Shown here: piece by piece, positions 54,054 through 62,284 of the stretch
Layout of the letters: each line of letters starts with the position of its first letter
How positions within the stretch are numbered: position 1 is the stretch's first letter
DNA from: Maribacter sp.
GTDB lineage: Bacteria > Bacteroidota > Bacteroidia > Flavobacteriales > Flavobacteriaceae
DNA: 64,000 nt
NCBI GenBank assembly: GCA_024643345.1
Contig: JAHENB010000015.1
Location: 1-64,000 of the forward strand
Direction of reading: 5' to 3'
Translations under genes and position numbers: made by a program
Notes under the pieces: model-generated
What the model saw: the letters and a program-made list of their open reading frames with translations, nothing else
Told to the model about the DNA's origin: nothing
Databases searched by the model: none

Positions 54054-55463
54054 ATGCGAAGACAAAACGGTAGGCAGGTATTCGAAAAGGTGGCCGTCAT
54101 CGATGCCGGGGCCAAAGGCAAGACCATTGCAAAAGCACCCGATGGCCGGGTTATTTTCTTGACAAACACGGTACCCGGTGATGTGGTGGATATACAAACC
54201 ACAAAAAAAAGAAAAGCCTATTTTGAAGGTGTTGCCACCCATTTCCATCAATTATCGCCCAAACGTGTGAAGGCAAAATGCATGCATTTCGGCGTTTGCG
54301 GTGGATGTAAATGGCAAGATATGGGCTACGAACACCAGTTGTTCTACAAGCAGAAGGAGGTGGAAAACAACCTCAAGCGAATCGGGCACCTGGAATTGCC
54401 CCCTATATCCCCTATCCAAGGTTCCCGAAAGCAGTATTACTATCGAAACAAAATGGAGTTTTCCTTTTCAAACAACCGCTGGATGACCCTTGAGGAAATT
54501 AAATCAAAAGAAGAAATCAAAGATAAAGAAGCCCTTGGATTTCACATTCCGGGCATGTGGGACAAAATTTTGGATCTTAAGGAATGTCATCTCCAACCCG
54601 ATCCCTCAAATGCCATACGCTTGGGGGTCAAGGAATTTGCACTGAAAAATGGATTGACCTTCTTTAATCCCAGAAATCAATATGGCCTCCTTCGTACCTT
54701 AATGATTCGAACGGCCTCCACAGGTGAAATTATGGTATTGCTACAATTTTTTGAAGAGGATCCAGCCAAAAGGGAATTGTTGATGAACCACATTAAATTA
54801 TCTTTCCCCGAAATTACATCCTTGCTTTACGTTATAAACCAAAAACAGAACGATACCCTTTATGACCAAGAGGTTATCTGTTTTGCTGGCCGGGACCATA
54901 TTTTTGAAGAAATGGAGGGCCTGAAGTTCAAGATCAATGCCAAGTCGTTTTATCAGACCAACTCGGAACAAGCTTATGAATTATATAAGATTACAAGAGA
55001 TTTTGCGGGTTTAACCGGAAATGAATTGGTCTATGATCTTTATACCGGAACCGGAACCATTGCCCAATTCATCGCCAAAAAAGCGAAGCGGGTGATCGGA
55101 ATCGAGTCTGTACCCGATGCGATAAAAGCCGCGAAGGAAAATGCAGATCAAAATGGCCTTGACAATGTAAATTTCTTTGTCGGTGATATGAGGCATCTGT
55201 TCAACACCCGATTTATTGCCGAAAATGGCAAGCCCGATGTTCTCATCACCGATCCACCCCGCGATGGTATGCATAAGGATGTGGTGCAACAGATTTTGGA
55301 GATCGCACCAAAAAAAGTGGTCTATGTAAGCTGTAACAGTGCCACCCAGGCTCGGGATTTGGAGATGATGAAGGAAAAATACAAAATTAGCAGGGTGCAG
55401 CCGGTAGATATGTTTCCGCAAACCCACCACGTTGAAAATGTTGTACTTTTGGAGAAGCTATAA
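54054..55463 (+). CDS. rlmD: 23S rRNA (uracil-C5) methyltransferase
   Basis: 469 residues. A TRAM domain (about 8-65) is followed by a 4Fe-4S cluster site with CMHFGVCGGCKWQDMG, then an RNA-binding part and a SAM-binding domain with VYDLYTGTGTIAQFIA and DPPRDGMHKDVV. The active cysteine is in VVYVSCNSATQARDL. It methylates a uracil of 23S rRNA (U1939 in E. coli). The start at 54054 has a -7 box directly before it. Confidence 0.92.
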   Translation: MRRQNGRQVFEKVAVIDAGAKGKTIAKAPDGRVIFLTNTVPGDVVDIQTTKKRKAYFEGVATHFHQLSPKRVKAKCMHFGVCGGCKWQDMGYEHQLFYKQKEVENNLKRIGHLELPPISPIQGSRKQYYYRNKMEFSFSNNRWMTLEEIKSKEEIKDKEALGFHIPGMWDKILDLKECHLQPDPSNAIRLGVKEFALKNGLTFFNPRNQYGLLRTLMIRTASTGEIMVLLQFFEEDPAKRELLMNHIKLSFPEITSLLYVINQKQNDTLYDQEVICFAGRDHIFEEMEGLKFKINAKSFYQTNSEQAYELYKITRDFAGLTGNELVYDLYTGTGTIAQFIAKKAKRVIGIESVPDAIKAAKENADQNGLDNVNFFVGDMRHLFNTRFIAENGKPDVLITDPPRDGMHKDVVQQILEIAPKKVVYVSCNSATQARDLEMMKEKYKISRVQPVDMFPQTHHVENVVLLEKL

Positions 55464-55467
55464 ACCC

Positions 55468-55968
55468 ATGTACAGAGCAAAAATTGTTTTCATCGTCTTT
55501 TTGGGAATCCTTGCCTTTTCATCCTGTGAGAAAGATGATATCTGTGTTGACGGAAATACACCCCTTCTGGTCATCCGATTTTACGACAGTGAAGATACCA
55601 CATTGCTGAAAAGTGTCCCTAACATGGTAGTGCGCGGCATCATAGGCCAAGATTCATTACTAGCGATCCTCCCAAATGCTTCGGGGGATTCCATTGCCAT
55701 ACCTTTAAGGAGCGATGTTGGCAATACCTCCTTTTTGATCTCTCAAAATCTGACCCCTGCCGATACTACTTTGGTCAATGTTGATACGGTGACCTTTAAT
55801 TATACGACCCAATCGATTTTTATCTCACGTGCCTGTGGTTATGTTGCCAACTATGAAGCGCTTCAGGGCAATATAGGTGCCGAAAGCGAACCATGGATTG
55901 AAGCGATAAGCATTGTTAACCCCTCCGTTCAAAATTCCTCATTGGCCCATGTTAAGATTTTCCATTAG
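55468..55968 (+). CDS. DUF6452 lipoprotein
   Basis: 166 residues from the ATG at 55468, four bases after the rlmD stop. The lipoprotein signal ends FLGILAFSSCEKDD. EKDD right after the cysteine resembles the Bacteroidota lipoprotein-export signal K-(D/E)2, so it may be on the cell surface. A domain with FYDSEDTTLLKSVPNMVVRG follows. It is co-transcribed with the DUF6048 gene, which overlaps its end. Confidence 0.8.
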   Translation: MYRAKIVFIVFLGILAFSSCEKDDICVDGNTPLLVIRFYDSEDTTLLKSVPNMVVRGIIGQDSLLAILPNASGDSIAIPLRSDVGNTSFLISQNLTPADTTLVNVDTVTFNYTTQSIFISRACGYVANYEALQGNIGAESEPWIEAISIVNPSVQNSSLAHVKIFH

Positions 55969-56704
55969 CCTTCTTTTTCTGTTTGTCTTTTTCAAAGGAC
56001 AAGCCCAGGGAAAATCCATTGATTTGAACCCGGTCGATACGGTGGTGTATAAACAACCCTATGGACTTAGAGTGGGCATAGACTTGAGCAGACCGATTAC
56101 TTCATTTTTTAACAAGAATTATACGGGTCTTGAATTTGTCGGGGATTATCGCATCTCCCAAAACCTATATATTGCAGGGGAGCTGGGCAATGAAAAAAAG
56201 ACCAAACAGGAAGACCTGTACAATTTTACGACCTCGGGAAGCTATCTTAAGTTAGGGGTCGATTACAACACGTATGGGAATTGGTATGGCGAACAGAACA
56301 TGATTACCGTAGGTGGGCGCTATGCAGTGGCTAGTTTTAGTCAAACCTTAAACAATTATAAATTGTTTGACACATATCGGTACTGGAACCCAACCGATTT
56401 TTCACCGGGATCTTCAACCGCCGAGGAATTCAAGGGTCTCACCGCTTCATGGATCGAAGCCGTGGTGGGCATTAGAATGGAGGTGTTTAAAAACCTGTAT
56501 TTGGGCGGCAGCATCCGCATGGGCATTTTGCTAAGCAACAAGGAATCTGAACGCTTTCCAAACCTTTTTATCCCAGGATTCAATAAGGTAACCGATGGAA
56601 GTGGTTTCGGCGTTGGTTACAATTATTCCATTAGTTATCTGATACCCCTTTACAAAAAAAACAAAAAGGCAGTTGAAGAGGCACCCATTCCCGTTCAGGA
56701 ATAA
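55949..56704 (+). CDS. DUF6048 outer-membrane-like protein
   Basis: 251 residues from the ATG at 55949. The signal peptide is MLRFSISLLFLFVFFKGQAQ. The rest looks like an outer-membrane beta-barrel: GLRVGIDLSRPITSFFNKNY, then SYLKLGVDYNTYGNWYGEQN. The family (DUF6048) has no known role and occurs beside DUF6452. It overlaps the DUF6452 gene by 20 bases. Confidence 0.78.
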   Translation: MLRFSISLLFLFVFFKGQAQGKSIDLNPVDTVVYKQPYGLRVGIDLSRPITSFFNKNYTGLEFVGDYRISQNLYIAGELGNEKKTKQEDLYNFTTSGSYLKLGVDYNTYGNWYGEQNMITVGGRYAVASFSQTLNNYKLFDTYRYWNPTDFSPGSSTAEEFKGLTASWIEAVVGIRMEVFKNLYLGGSIRMGILLSNKESERFPNLFIPGFNKVTDGSGFGVGYNYSISYLIPLYKKNKKAVEEAPIPVQE

Positions 56705-56707
56705 AGG

Positions 56708-56938
56708 TTAGATTTCACGAAATCCCTTAACAAAAATCCATTTCATCATAAGTTTTTCCGTGCCGTCCAGGTCGACGGCTCCAAACTTGGGCGCCAAAAT
56801 ATTTGCGATAATGGCCGAAGTAATCGCCAAAAATAATGGATTTATGGGCATTAACAATCCTAAGGTCAACCTTGCGATAATGAACAATACCGCAAAACCA
56901 ATGAAATTGAATAGAAGTGCTTTGTGTTTAAGACGCAT
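56708..56938 (-). CDS. Small two-helix membrane protein
   Basis: 76 residues with two hydrophobic segments (LLFNFIGFAVLFIIARLTLG and INPLFLAITSAIIANILAP) and a C-terminal WIFVKGFREI. It is directly behind the THUMP methyltransferase (two bases) and on the same strand. I do not recognise it. Confidence 0.68.
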   Translation of the reverse strand: MRLKHKALLFNFIGFAVLFIIARLTLGLLMPINPLFLAITSAIIANILAPKFGAVDLDGTEKLMMKWIFVKGFREI

Positions 56939-56940
56939 GG

Positions 56941-58104
56941 TTACTCTCTATTTTGATATTTTGCCTTCTTGCTCCCTTCATACATTACATATTTTACCAA
57001 GCGCGATTCCAACTGACTATTGAATACCTTTATTTTACGAGAAGGCCTTAGGCCCACAAATTTCAAGGCTTCCAAGTTAGAAGTGATCAACCAAGCATCC
57101 GTGCCGGGATAACCTTTCTTTAAGGTATCGCCTATCGAGGTGTAAAATGTTTCCATTTCCAAGTCGAGGCGTTCCCCATAGGGCGGATTGAAGACCATGT
57201 GCAATTTACCTTCATTGGTCTTTTCGGTCCCAAAAAAATCTTTTTGTTCTACTTGGATATACTCCGAAAGATTGGCGTTCCCAATGTTGTCCTGTGCTTT
57301 ACGCACCGCGGAGGGGGCCTTATCGTAACCAAGGATCTTGTAATGGAACTCCCTGGTTTTTTTCAAACTTCCAGTGACTATTTTGTCATAAAGGTCCTGA
57401 TCAAAATCATCCCATTTTTCAAAGGCAAATTCCTTCCGATTAATATTCGCGGGAATGTTACAGGCAATCATGGCCGCTTCCGTCAAAAAAGTACCGCTAC
57501 CGCACATGGGATCGAGAAAGTCGCACTGCCCGTCCCAACCACTCAAAAGCAAGAGTCCGGCAGCCAAAACTTCATTGATCGGTGCGATATTGGTGGCCGT
57601 GCGGTATCCCCGGTGGTGCAATGATCGTCCGGAACTGTCAAGGGAAACATTGCAATGGGTGTCATGAATATGAATGTTGATCCTGAGGTCGGGAAATTTC
57701 ACGTCCACATCGGGCCTTATACCATCGGTTTGCCTGAACTTGTCAACGATTGCATCTTTTGTCTTTTGCGAAACATAGAGCGAATGGGTAAAATTTTCAG
57801 AATTAACGGTCGTATCGATTGCAAAAGTGGTTTCCGGCGACAAGTAACTAGCCCAATCGAAGGCATAGATATGCTTGTACAGCTCCTCTTCATTTCGCAC
57901 GGTAAAGGCGTGGATGGGTTTTATGATCTTTATGGCGGTACGCAGACATAGGTTGGCCTTGTACATAAACCCCGTATCGCCTTCAAAAGAAACGCTTCTT
58001 ACCCCTTCCACCACATTTCCGGCCCCCAAATTTCTCAATTCCTTTGCCAAAATTTCCTCAAACCCGAACAGGGTTTTTGCCACCATCTTAAAATTATTGT
58101 TCAT
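56941..58104 (-). CDS. THUMP-domain RNA methyltransferase (RlmL-like N-terminal type)
   Basis: 387 residues from the ATG at 58104. A THUMP domain (about 2-155) precedes a Rossmann methyltransferase domain with FLDPMCGSGTFLTEAAMIA and MVFNPPYGERL, the NPPY motif of N2-guanine methyltransferases. The probable substrate is G2445 of 23S rRNA or a tRNA guanine. The frame extends to 58125 through a GTG, but the promoter box lies there. Confidence 0.88.
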   Translation of the reverse strand: MNNNFKMVAKTLFGFEEILAKELRNLGAGNVVEGVRSVSFEGDTGFMYKANLCLRTAIKIIKPIHAFTVRNEEELYKHIYAFDWASYLSPETTFAIDTTVNSENFTHSLYVSQKTKDAIVDKFRQTDGIRPDVDVKFPDLRINIHIHDTHCNVSLDSSGRSLHHRGYRTATNIAPINEVLAAGLLLLSGWDGQCDFLDPMCGSGTFLTEAAMIACNIPANINRKEFAFEKWDDFDQDLYDKIVTGSLKKTREFHYKILGYDKAPSAVRKAQDNIGNANLSEYIQVEQKDFFGTEKTNEGKLHMVFNPPYGERLDLEMETFYTSIGDTLKKGYPGTDAWLITSNLEALKFVGLRPSRKIKVFNSQLESRLVKYVMYEGSKKAKYQNRE

Positions 58105-58124
58105 GCCTTCCTTTAGGATTGCCA

Positions 58125-58158
58125 CAAAAATACACTAATTTTAGGCCTTAAAGTTCAA
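58125..58158 (-). promoter_or_regulatory. Promoter of the THUMP methyltransferase gene
   Basis: On the minus strand TTG (58158-58156), a 23-base spacer and TATTTTTG (58132-58125), 20 bases before the ATG at 58104. Confidence 0.5.
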
Positions 58159-58176
58159 TCATTGCCCATAACCTTT

Positions 58177-58207
58177 TTTGCTGAAGACCTTGTATTCGAT
58201 ATTTTTA
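58177..58207 (+). promoter_or_regulatory. Promoter of the ZIP transporter gene
   Basis: TTTG (58177-58180), a 19-base spacer and TATTTTTA (58200-58207, seven of eight to TAnnTTTG). The spacing is ideal. The start is 74 bases downstream. Confidence 0.5.
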
Positions 58208-58281
58208 AGGGGAAACCCAAAAAAAAGGATGGCAACCAATCAAAAAGCTTTCCGTTCGGAATATAAACCATAAGCACCACC

Positions 58282-58953
58282 ATGAATTATTGGCTTCCCA
58301 TTCTCGCAGTGTTGTTGAGTTTCTTGTTTGTTTTGGTGGCCAAACCGAAACATAGGGAAAATTTCAAGTTGCTGTTGGCCTTTAGCGGTGCTTTCCTCCT
58401 GGCACTTACCCTGTTCGAACTCTTTCCCAAAGCTTATCAAAACGGTGATCCAAAAACCATGGGTGTTTTTGTGATGTTGGGAATCCTTCTGCAGATATTC
58501 CTTGAATTTTTTTCAAAAGGTGCAGAACACGGGCATGTTCATCTTGACGTTGAAAAAACCGGTTTTCCGTGGCTACTTTTCATCAGCTTGTCTATACACT
58601 CCCTATTGGAAGGTTTTCCCATCGAAGGTAATGCAACCATCCTATATGGTATTTTGATCCATAAGATTCCCATAGCCATTATCCTGAGTATCTTTTTTCT
58701 CAATTCGAAGATCAAGTTGTTCAACGCTATCTTTTTTATTGTACTGTTCTCTTTGATGACCCCGTTGGGGTATTATATTGCCGCCCACTATGTGATCGAC
58801 CCTGCTTTTAGTGCAAATATCAATGCGGTGGTCATCGGGGTTTTTCTTCATATTTCAACAGTGATATTGTTCGAAAGTTCAGAAGGGCATAAATTCAACC
58901 TTAGAAAACTGGTGGTCATTATTTTGGGAATCGCCATCGCATTTATGCTTTAA
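58282..58953 (+). CDS. ZIP family metal transporter
   Basis: 223 residues with about eight helices. The metal-binding helix residues are visible: LSIHSLLEGFPI and LIHKIPIAIILSIF. A cytosolic loop with EHGHVHLD is His-rich, as in ZIP carriers. Zinc or another divalent ion is the likely substrate. Its stop and the start of the DUF4268 gene share a base (TAATG). Confidence 0.88.
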   Translation: MNYWLPILAVLLSFLFVLVAKPKHRENFKLLLAFSGAFLLALTLFELFPKAYQNGDPKTMGVFVMLGILLQIFLEFFSKGAEHGHVHLDVEKTGFPWLLFISLSIHSLLEGFPIEGNATILYGILIHKIPIAIILSIFFLNSKIKLFNAIFFIVLFSLMTPLGYYIAAHYVIDPAFSANINAVVIGVFLHISTVILFESSEGHKFNLRKLVVIILGIAIAFML

Positions 58954-59381
58954 TGTACAGTAGGGAGGAATCAAAACGATTAAGACAGGATTTTTGGATC
59001 GCTTTCGGGAAATCCTATCCCCGCAAATGGGTGTTGTACAATACCAAAATCAAGGGCCTGGCATTCAAATTTCATTTCGAATTGACAGGCGCAATGGTTT
59101 CCCTGGATGTAGATCACAACGAATTGGAAAGACGTATGGCGCTTTGGGAAAAATTGGTTTCCCTAAGATCCCTCTTGATCGAAGGTTATTTGCCCGAAGC
59201 CCATTTTAACGATAGTTATCAGCTCGACAACCAAAAGGAAATTTCAAGAATCTATCTCTTAAAAGAAGGGGTTTCTATACATAACAGGAATACCTGGCAA
59301 GAGAGCATGATTTTCCTAGATCAAGCGATGCAGCGATTCGAGGCATTTTTTGAAGATTACAAAGAGGTTTTAGACCACTAG
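58953..59381 (+). CDS. DUF4268 protein
   Basis: 142 residues, soluble. RQDFWIAFGKSYPRKWVLYN at the start and SMIFLDQAMQRFEAFFEDYK at the end fit DUF4268, a family without known function that sometimes occurs in restriction-related proteins. It is coupled to the ZIP gene by one base and overlaps the end of dctM by four. Confidence 0.82.
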   Translation: MYSREESKRLRQDFWIAFGKSYPRKWVLYNTKIKGLAFKFHFELTGAMVSLDVDHNELERRMALWEKLVSLRSLLIEGYLPEAHFNDSYQLDNQKEISRIYLLKEGVSIHNRNTWQESMIFLDQAMQRFEAFFEDYKEVLDH

Positions 59382-60688
59382 TCGATCAAACCAAAAAGTC
59401 GGGGCAACCAGAGTGAAAGTTCAGGGAAATAGGTTATCATTAAGAGAATCAAGGTCATGGCGCCCAGCAAGGGCAAAAGGGGTTTAATTACCTTGGTTAC
59501 CGGAACCTGGGCCACCCCACTGCCAACAAACAGTAAGGTTCCAACGGGAGGGGTACAAACCCCGATACAAAGGTTTAAAACGATGATCATCCCAAATTGT
59601 ACCGGGTGCATGCCCAAGGCCATGGCCACAGGAAGAAATATGGGTGTGAAAATGAGTACCGCCGGAGTCATGTCCATAAATGTACCCACTATCAACAAGA
59701 TGATATTGATCAATAAAAAAATCATGATCGGATTGCTCACCGAATCCAATAAAGAGTCAGTCAATAATTGCGGAATACCCTCAAAAGAGAACAACCAAGA
59801 CATGGCCATTGACGTGGCGATCAGAAACATCACCACGGCAGTTGTTTTGGCACTGCTCAGGAGTATCGACCTGAAATCGCTGAATTTGAGTTGCCTGTTC
59901 ATAAAGCCCAGAACTATGGCATAGATCACCGCAATGGCAGCTGCTTCAGTTGCCGTAAAAATACCTGCTACGATTCCCCCGACCACGATGACCAATAAGG
60001 TTAGACTTAGCACCGCCTTTCTAAAATCGCGGAAAAGTTGTTTCAACGAAACACGATCTGCCTTGGGCAATCCCTTTCTTTTTGCATAAAAGTAAACCAT
60101 CACCATCAGTGCCAATCCTACCAAAATACCAGGAATATACCCAGCGATGAACAAGGCCGCTACCGAAGCGGTTCCCCCGCTGGCAAGGGCAAATATGATC
60201 AATACATTGCTCGGGGGGATCAATAAGCCCGTAGTTGAAGAGCTGATGTTCACAGCGGCGCTAAACTCCCTTGGATAACCCTCTTTTTCCATCTTATCGG
60301 TAAGCGAACTGCCTATGGCAGAGGCCGCTGCTATGGCCGAACCTGAAATCGCACCGAAAAGCATAGCGGCTATGATATTGACAAAGGCCAATCCCCCGGG
60401 CAAGCTCCCGATCAGTGATTTTGCAAAATTTATCAATCGTGTTGCAATCCCGCCCCTGTTCATGATTTCTCCCGCCAAAATGAAAAAGGGAATGGCCAAA
60501 AGGGCAAAATTATCAATTCCGGTGGTCATCCGTTGCATCACCGTGGTCGTGGCCGGCATGAAGGCCATATTGAGCACTAAGGTCAGTGTGGTTGAAATAC
60601 CGATGCTGTAGGCCACGGGAACCCCATAGGCAAGTAAACCGATAAAGCTTACGAACAACACGATGATACTCAATGTTTCAATGGCCAT
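59378..60688 (-). CDS. dctM: TRAP transporter large permease
   Basis: 436 residues, about 12 helices, the DctM subunit that carries the solute across the inner membrane with sodium. Family segments are LAIPFFILAGEIMNRGGIAT, LFGAISGSAIAAASAIGSSL and GVCTPPVGTLLFVG. It is the last gene of the dctP-dctQ-dctM set, three bases behind dctQ. Confidence 0.93.
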   Translation of the reverse strand: MAIETLSIIVLFVSFIGLLAYGVPVAYSIGISTTLTLVLNMAFMPATTTVMQRMTTGIDNFALLAIPFFILAGEIMNRGGIATRLINFAKSLIGSLPGGLAFVNIIAAMLFGAISGSAIAAASAIGSSLTDKMEKEGYPREFSAAVNISSSTTGLLIPPSNVLIIFALASGGTASVAALFIAGYIPGILVGLALMVMVYFYAKRKGLPKADRVSLKQLFRDFRKAVLSLTLLVIVVGGIVAGIFTATEAAAIAVIYAIVLGFMNRQLKFSDFRSILLSSAKTTAVVMFLIATSMAMSWLFSFEGIPQLLTDSLLDSVSNPIMIFLLINIILLIVGTFMDMTPAVLIFTPIFLPVAMALGMHPVQFGMIIVLNLCIGVCTPPVGTLLFVGSGVAQVPVTKVIKPLLPLLGAMTLILLMITYFPELSLWLPRLFGLID

Positions 60689-60691
60689 AAC

Positions 60692-61168
60692 TCAATTTTT
60701 ATAGGTGATGCTCAAATGGTAGAAACAGAAAAAAATAATGATAAAGCCGCTCAATGGCACGATGGTATACACCCATCCGAGGGGAACGTTCAAGGCTGGG
60801 GAAAGCTGCCCAAGGCTCAAAGTAATGTACACTAGGTTGAGTCCGCCGATCACCATGACCACCAAGGCAAAACAGGCCATCAATATTTGTATCACCCTAT
60901 GGCTGCGCCTTTGCTTTTCTTCCGGGAGTTTGGCCAGAAGAAAATCCATGGATAAATGGCCCTCCACCTGTCCATTGATGTAGGCGGCACCCAGTACGGT
61001 CAACCAAATCAGGGCAAAACGGGCAAATTCTTCCGTAAAGGAACTCGATTGCCCGACCAGATATCGTGATACGACCTGCCAGACCACATCCAAGGTGAGC
61101 AGGGCAAAGATGATCACCAGCAGCGCCTCGATCAGTTTAATCAATACATCGTAGGTCTTGTGCATCAT
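60692..61168 (-). CDS. dctQ: TRAP transporter small permease
   Basis: 158 residues with four helices. The DctQ signature is SSSFTEEFARFALIWLTVLG and MDFLLAKLPEEKQRR. It bridges the large permease. It overlaps the end of dctP by four bases, which supports co-translation. Confidence 0.9.
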   Translation of the reverse strand: MMHKTYDVLIKLIEALLVIIFALLTLDVVWQVVSRYLVGQSSSFTEEFARFALIWLTVLGAAYINGQVEGHLSMDFLLAKLPEEKQRRSHRVIQILMACFALVVMVIGGLNLVYITLSLGQLSPALNVPLGWVYTIVPLSGFIIIFFCFYHLSITYKN

Positions 61169-62163
61169 TCCGATTTTATTTTTTCGATCAATATCCTCAT
61201 TTCCGGGTCTTGCATCATTCGGTCCAGTACGGGAAGTGCTTTTTGCGAAAATAGGTTCTTATCTGGATAGAAAAACTCGACCTTGGCCTTATTGAGCACT
61301 TCCATATTCTCCTTAATCGTTTCCTGCCAATAACGTTTTTGCTTTACAACACTTTCATCCGCAGCCTCCTGTAGCCATTTTTTTTCGGTTTCGTTGAGCA
61401 AATTCCAAAATTTGGTACCTATGACGACCACATCGGGCACCATGCTGTGTTCGTCAAAAGTGTAAAACTTGCATACCTCATAATGATTGGAGGTCACGAA
61501 GGAGGGGATGTTGTTTTCAGCCCCATCGACCACATTTTGCTGCAAGGCGGTATACAGTTCCCCATAGGACATAGGGGTAGCCGATGCCCCTAAGGTGTTG
61601 ACCATATCCACTGACATTTGATCGTTCATCACGCGTATCTTCATACCTTCTAGATCCTCCGGGGTTTTAACGGGCCGTTCCTTGACATAAAAACTACGGC
61701 TTCCGGCGTCATAAAAACAAAGGCCCCTCAACAAATAGTCGCTGCCACTGGCCAGAAGTCGCTTGCCTACTTCGCCTTCCAATACCCTGAAAAGGTGTTC
61801 GCTATCCCTGAATAGATAGGGAATGCCCATGATCTGGTACTCAGGAGCAAAATTAGACATGCTTGCGGCGCTTACCTTGGTCATGGCAATACTCCCAATT
61901 TGCAGCAATTCCAAGACTTCACGTTCAGAACCCAATTGTCCGTCAGGAAAGATCTTCATTTGGAGTTGGCCGCCCGACTTTTCCTTTAAGGCGTCCTGCA
62001 TGGCCAATATTCCCTTATGAACAGGATGTGATGTAGGCAGGGAATGGGCAAAATAAAGCACCTTTCCACGCTTGATCTCCCCACAGGACCCAAGAATAAA
62101 GCATACCGCCACAATACTTCCTAAAAAAACGAATTTAATGAGCTGATCGACGGTTTTTTTCAT
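61165..62163 (-). CDS. dctP: TRAP transporter solute-binding protein
   Basis: 332 residues with a lipoprotein signal ending FILGSCGEIK, unlike the soluble periplasmic forms of proteobacteria. Family segments are FAHSLPTSHPVHKGILAM, KIRVMNDQMSVDMVNTLGAS and NVVDGAENNIPSFV. The family arginine that binds carboxylates is in MKIRVMN. The ligand is probably an organic acid such as a uronate or keto acid. A -7 box lies 51 bases upstream. Confidence 0.92.
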   Translation of the reverse strand: MKKTVDQLIKFVFLGSIVAVCFILGSCGEIKRGKVLYFAHSLPTSHPVHKGILAMQDALKEKSGGQLQMKIFPDGQLGSEREVLELLQIGSIAMTKVSAASMSNFAPEYQIMGIPYLFRDSEHLFRVLEGEVGKRLLASGSDYLLRGLCFYDAGSRSFYVKERPVKTPEDLEGMKIRVMNDQMSVDMVNTLGASATPMSYGELYTALQQNVVDGAENNIPSFVTSNHYEVCKFYTFDEHSMVPDVVVIGTKFWNLLNETEKKWLQEAADESVVKQKRYWQETIKENMEVLNKAKVEFFYPDKNLFSQKALPVLDRMMQDPEMRILIEKIKSE

Positions 62164-62214
62164 TCTTGTTCCTTAATCCTTTTTATTCCAACACCACGGT
62201 CACGAGGCTTTTGC

Positions 62215-62222
62215 CAAAAATA
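62215..62222 (-). promoter_or_regulatory. -7 promoter box of the TRAP operon
   Basis: The minus strand reads TATTTTTG, 51 bases before the dctP ATG, in the gap behind the DUF6807 gene. The TRAP genes may therefore be transcribed independently of it. Confidence 0.45.
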
Positions 62223-62284
62223 GCAGCTCATGAATTTAGTGATTTTGGGTCATTTTGTGTGCTTGCATCATGTTTCGGTTTATA

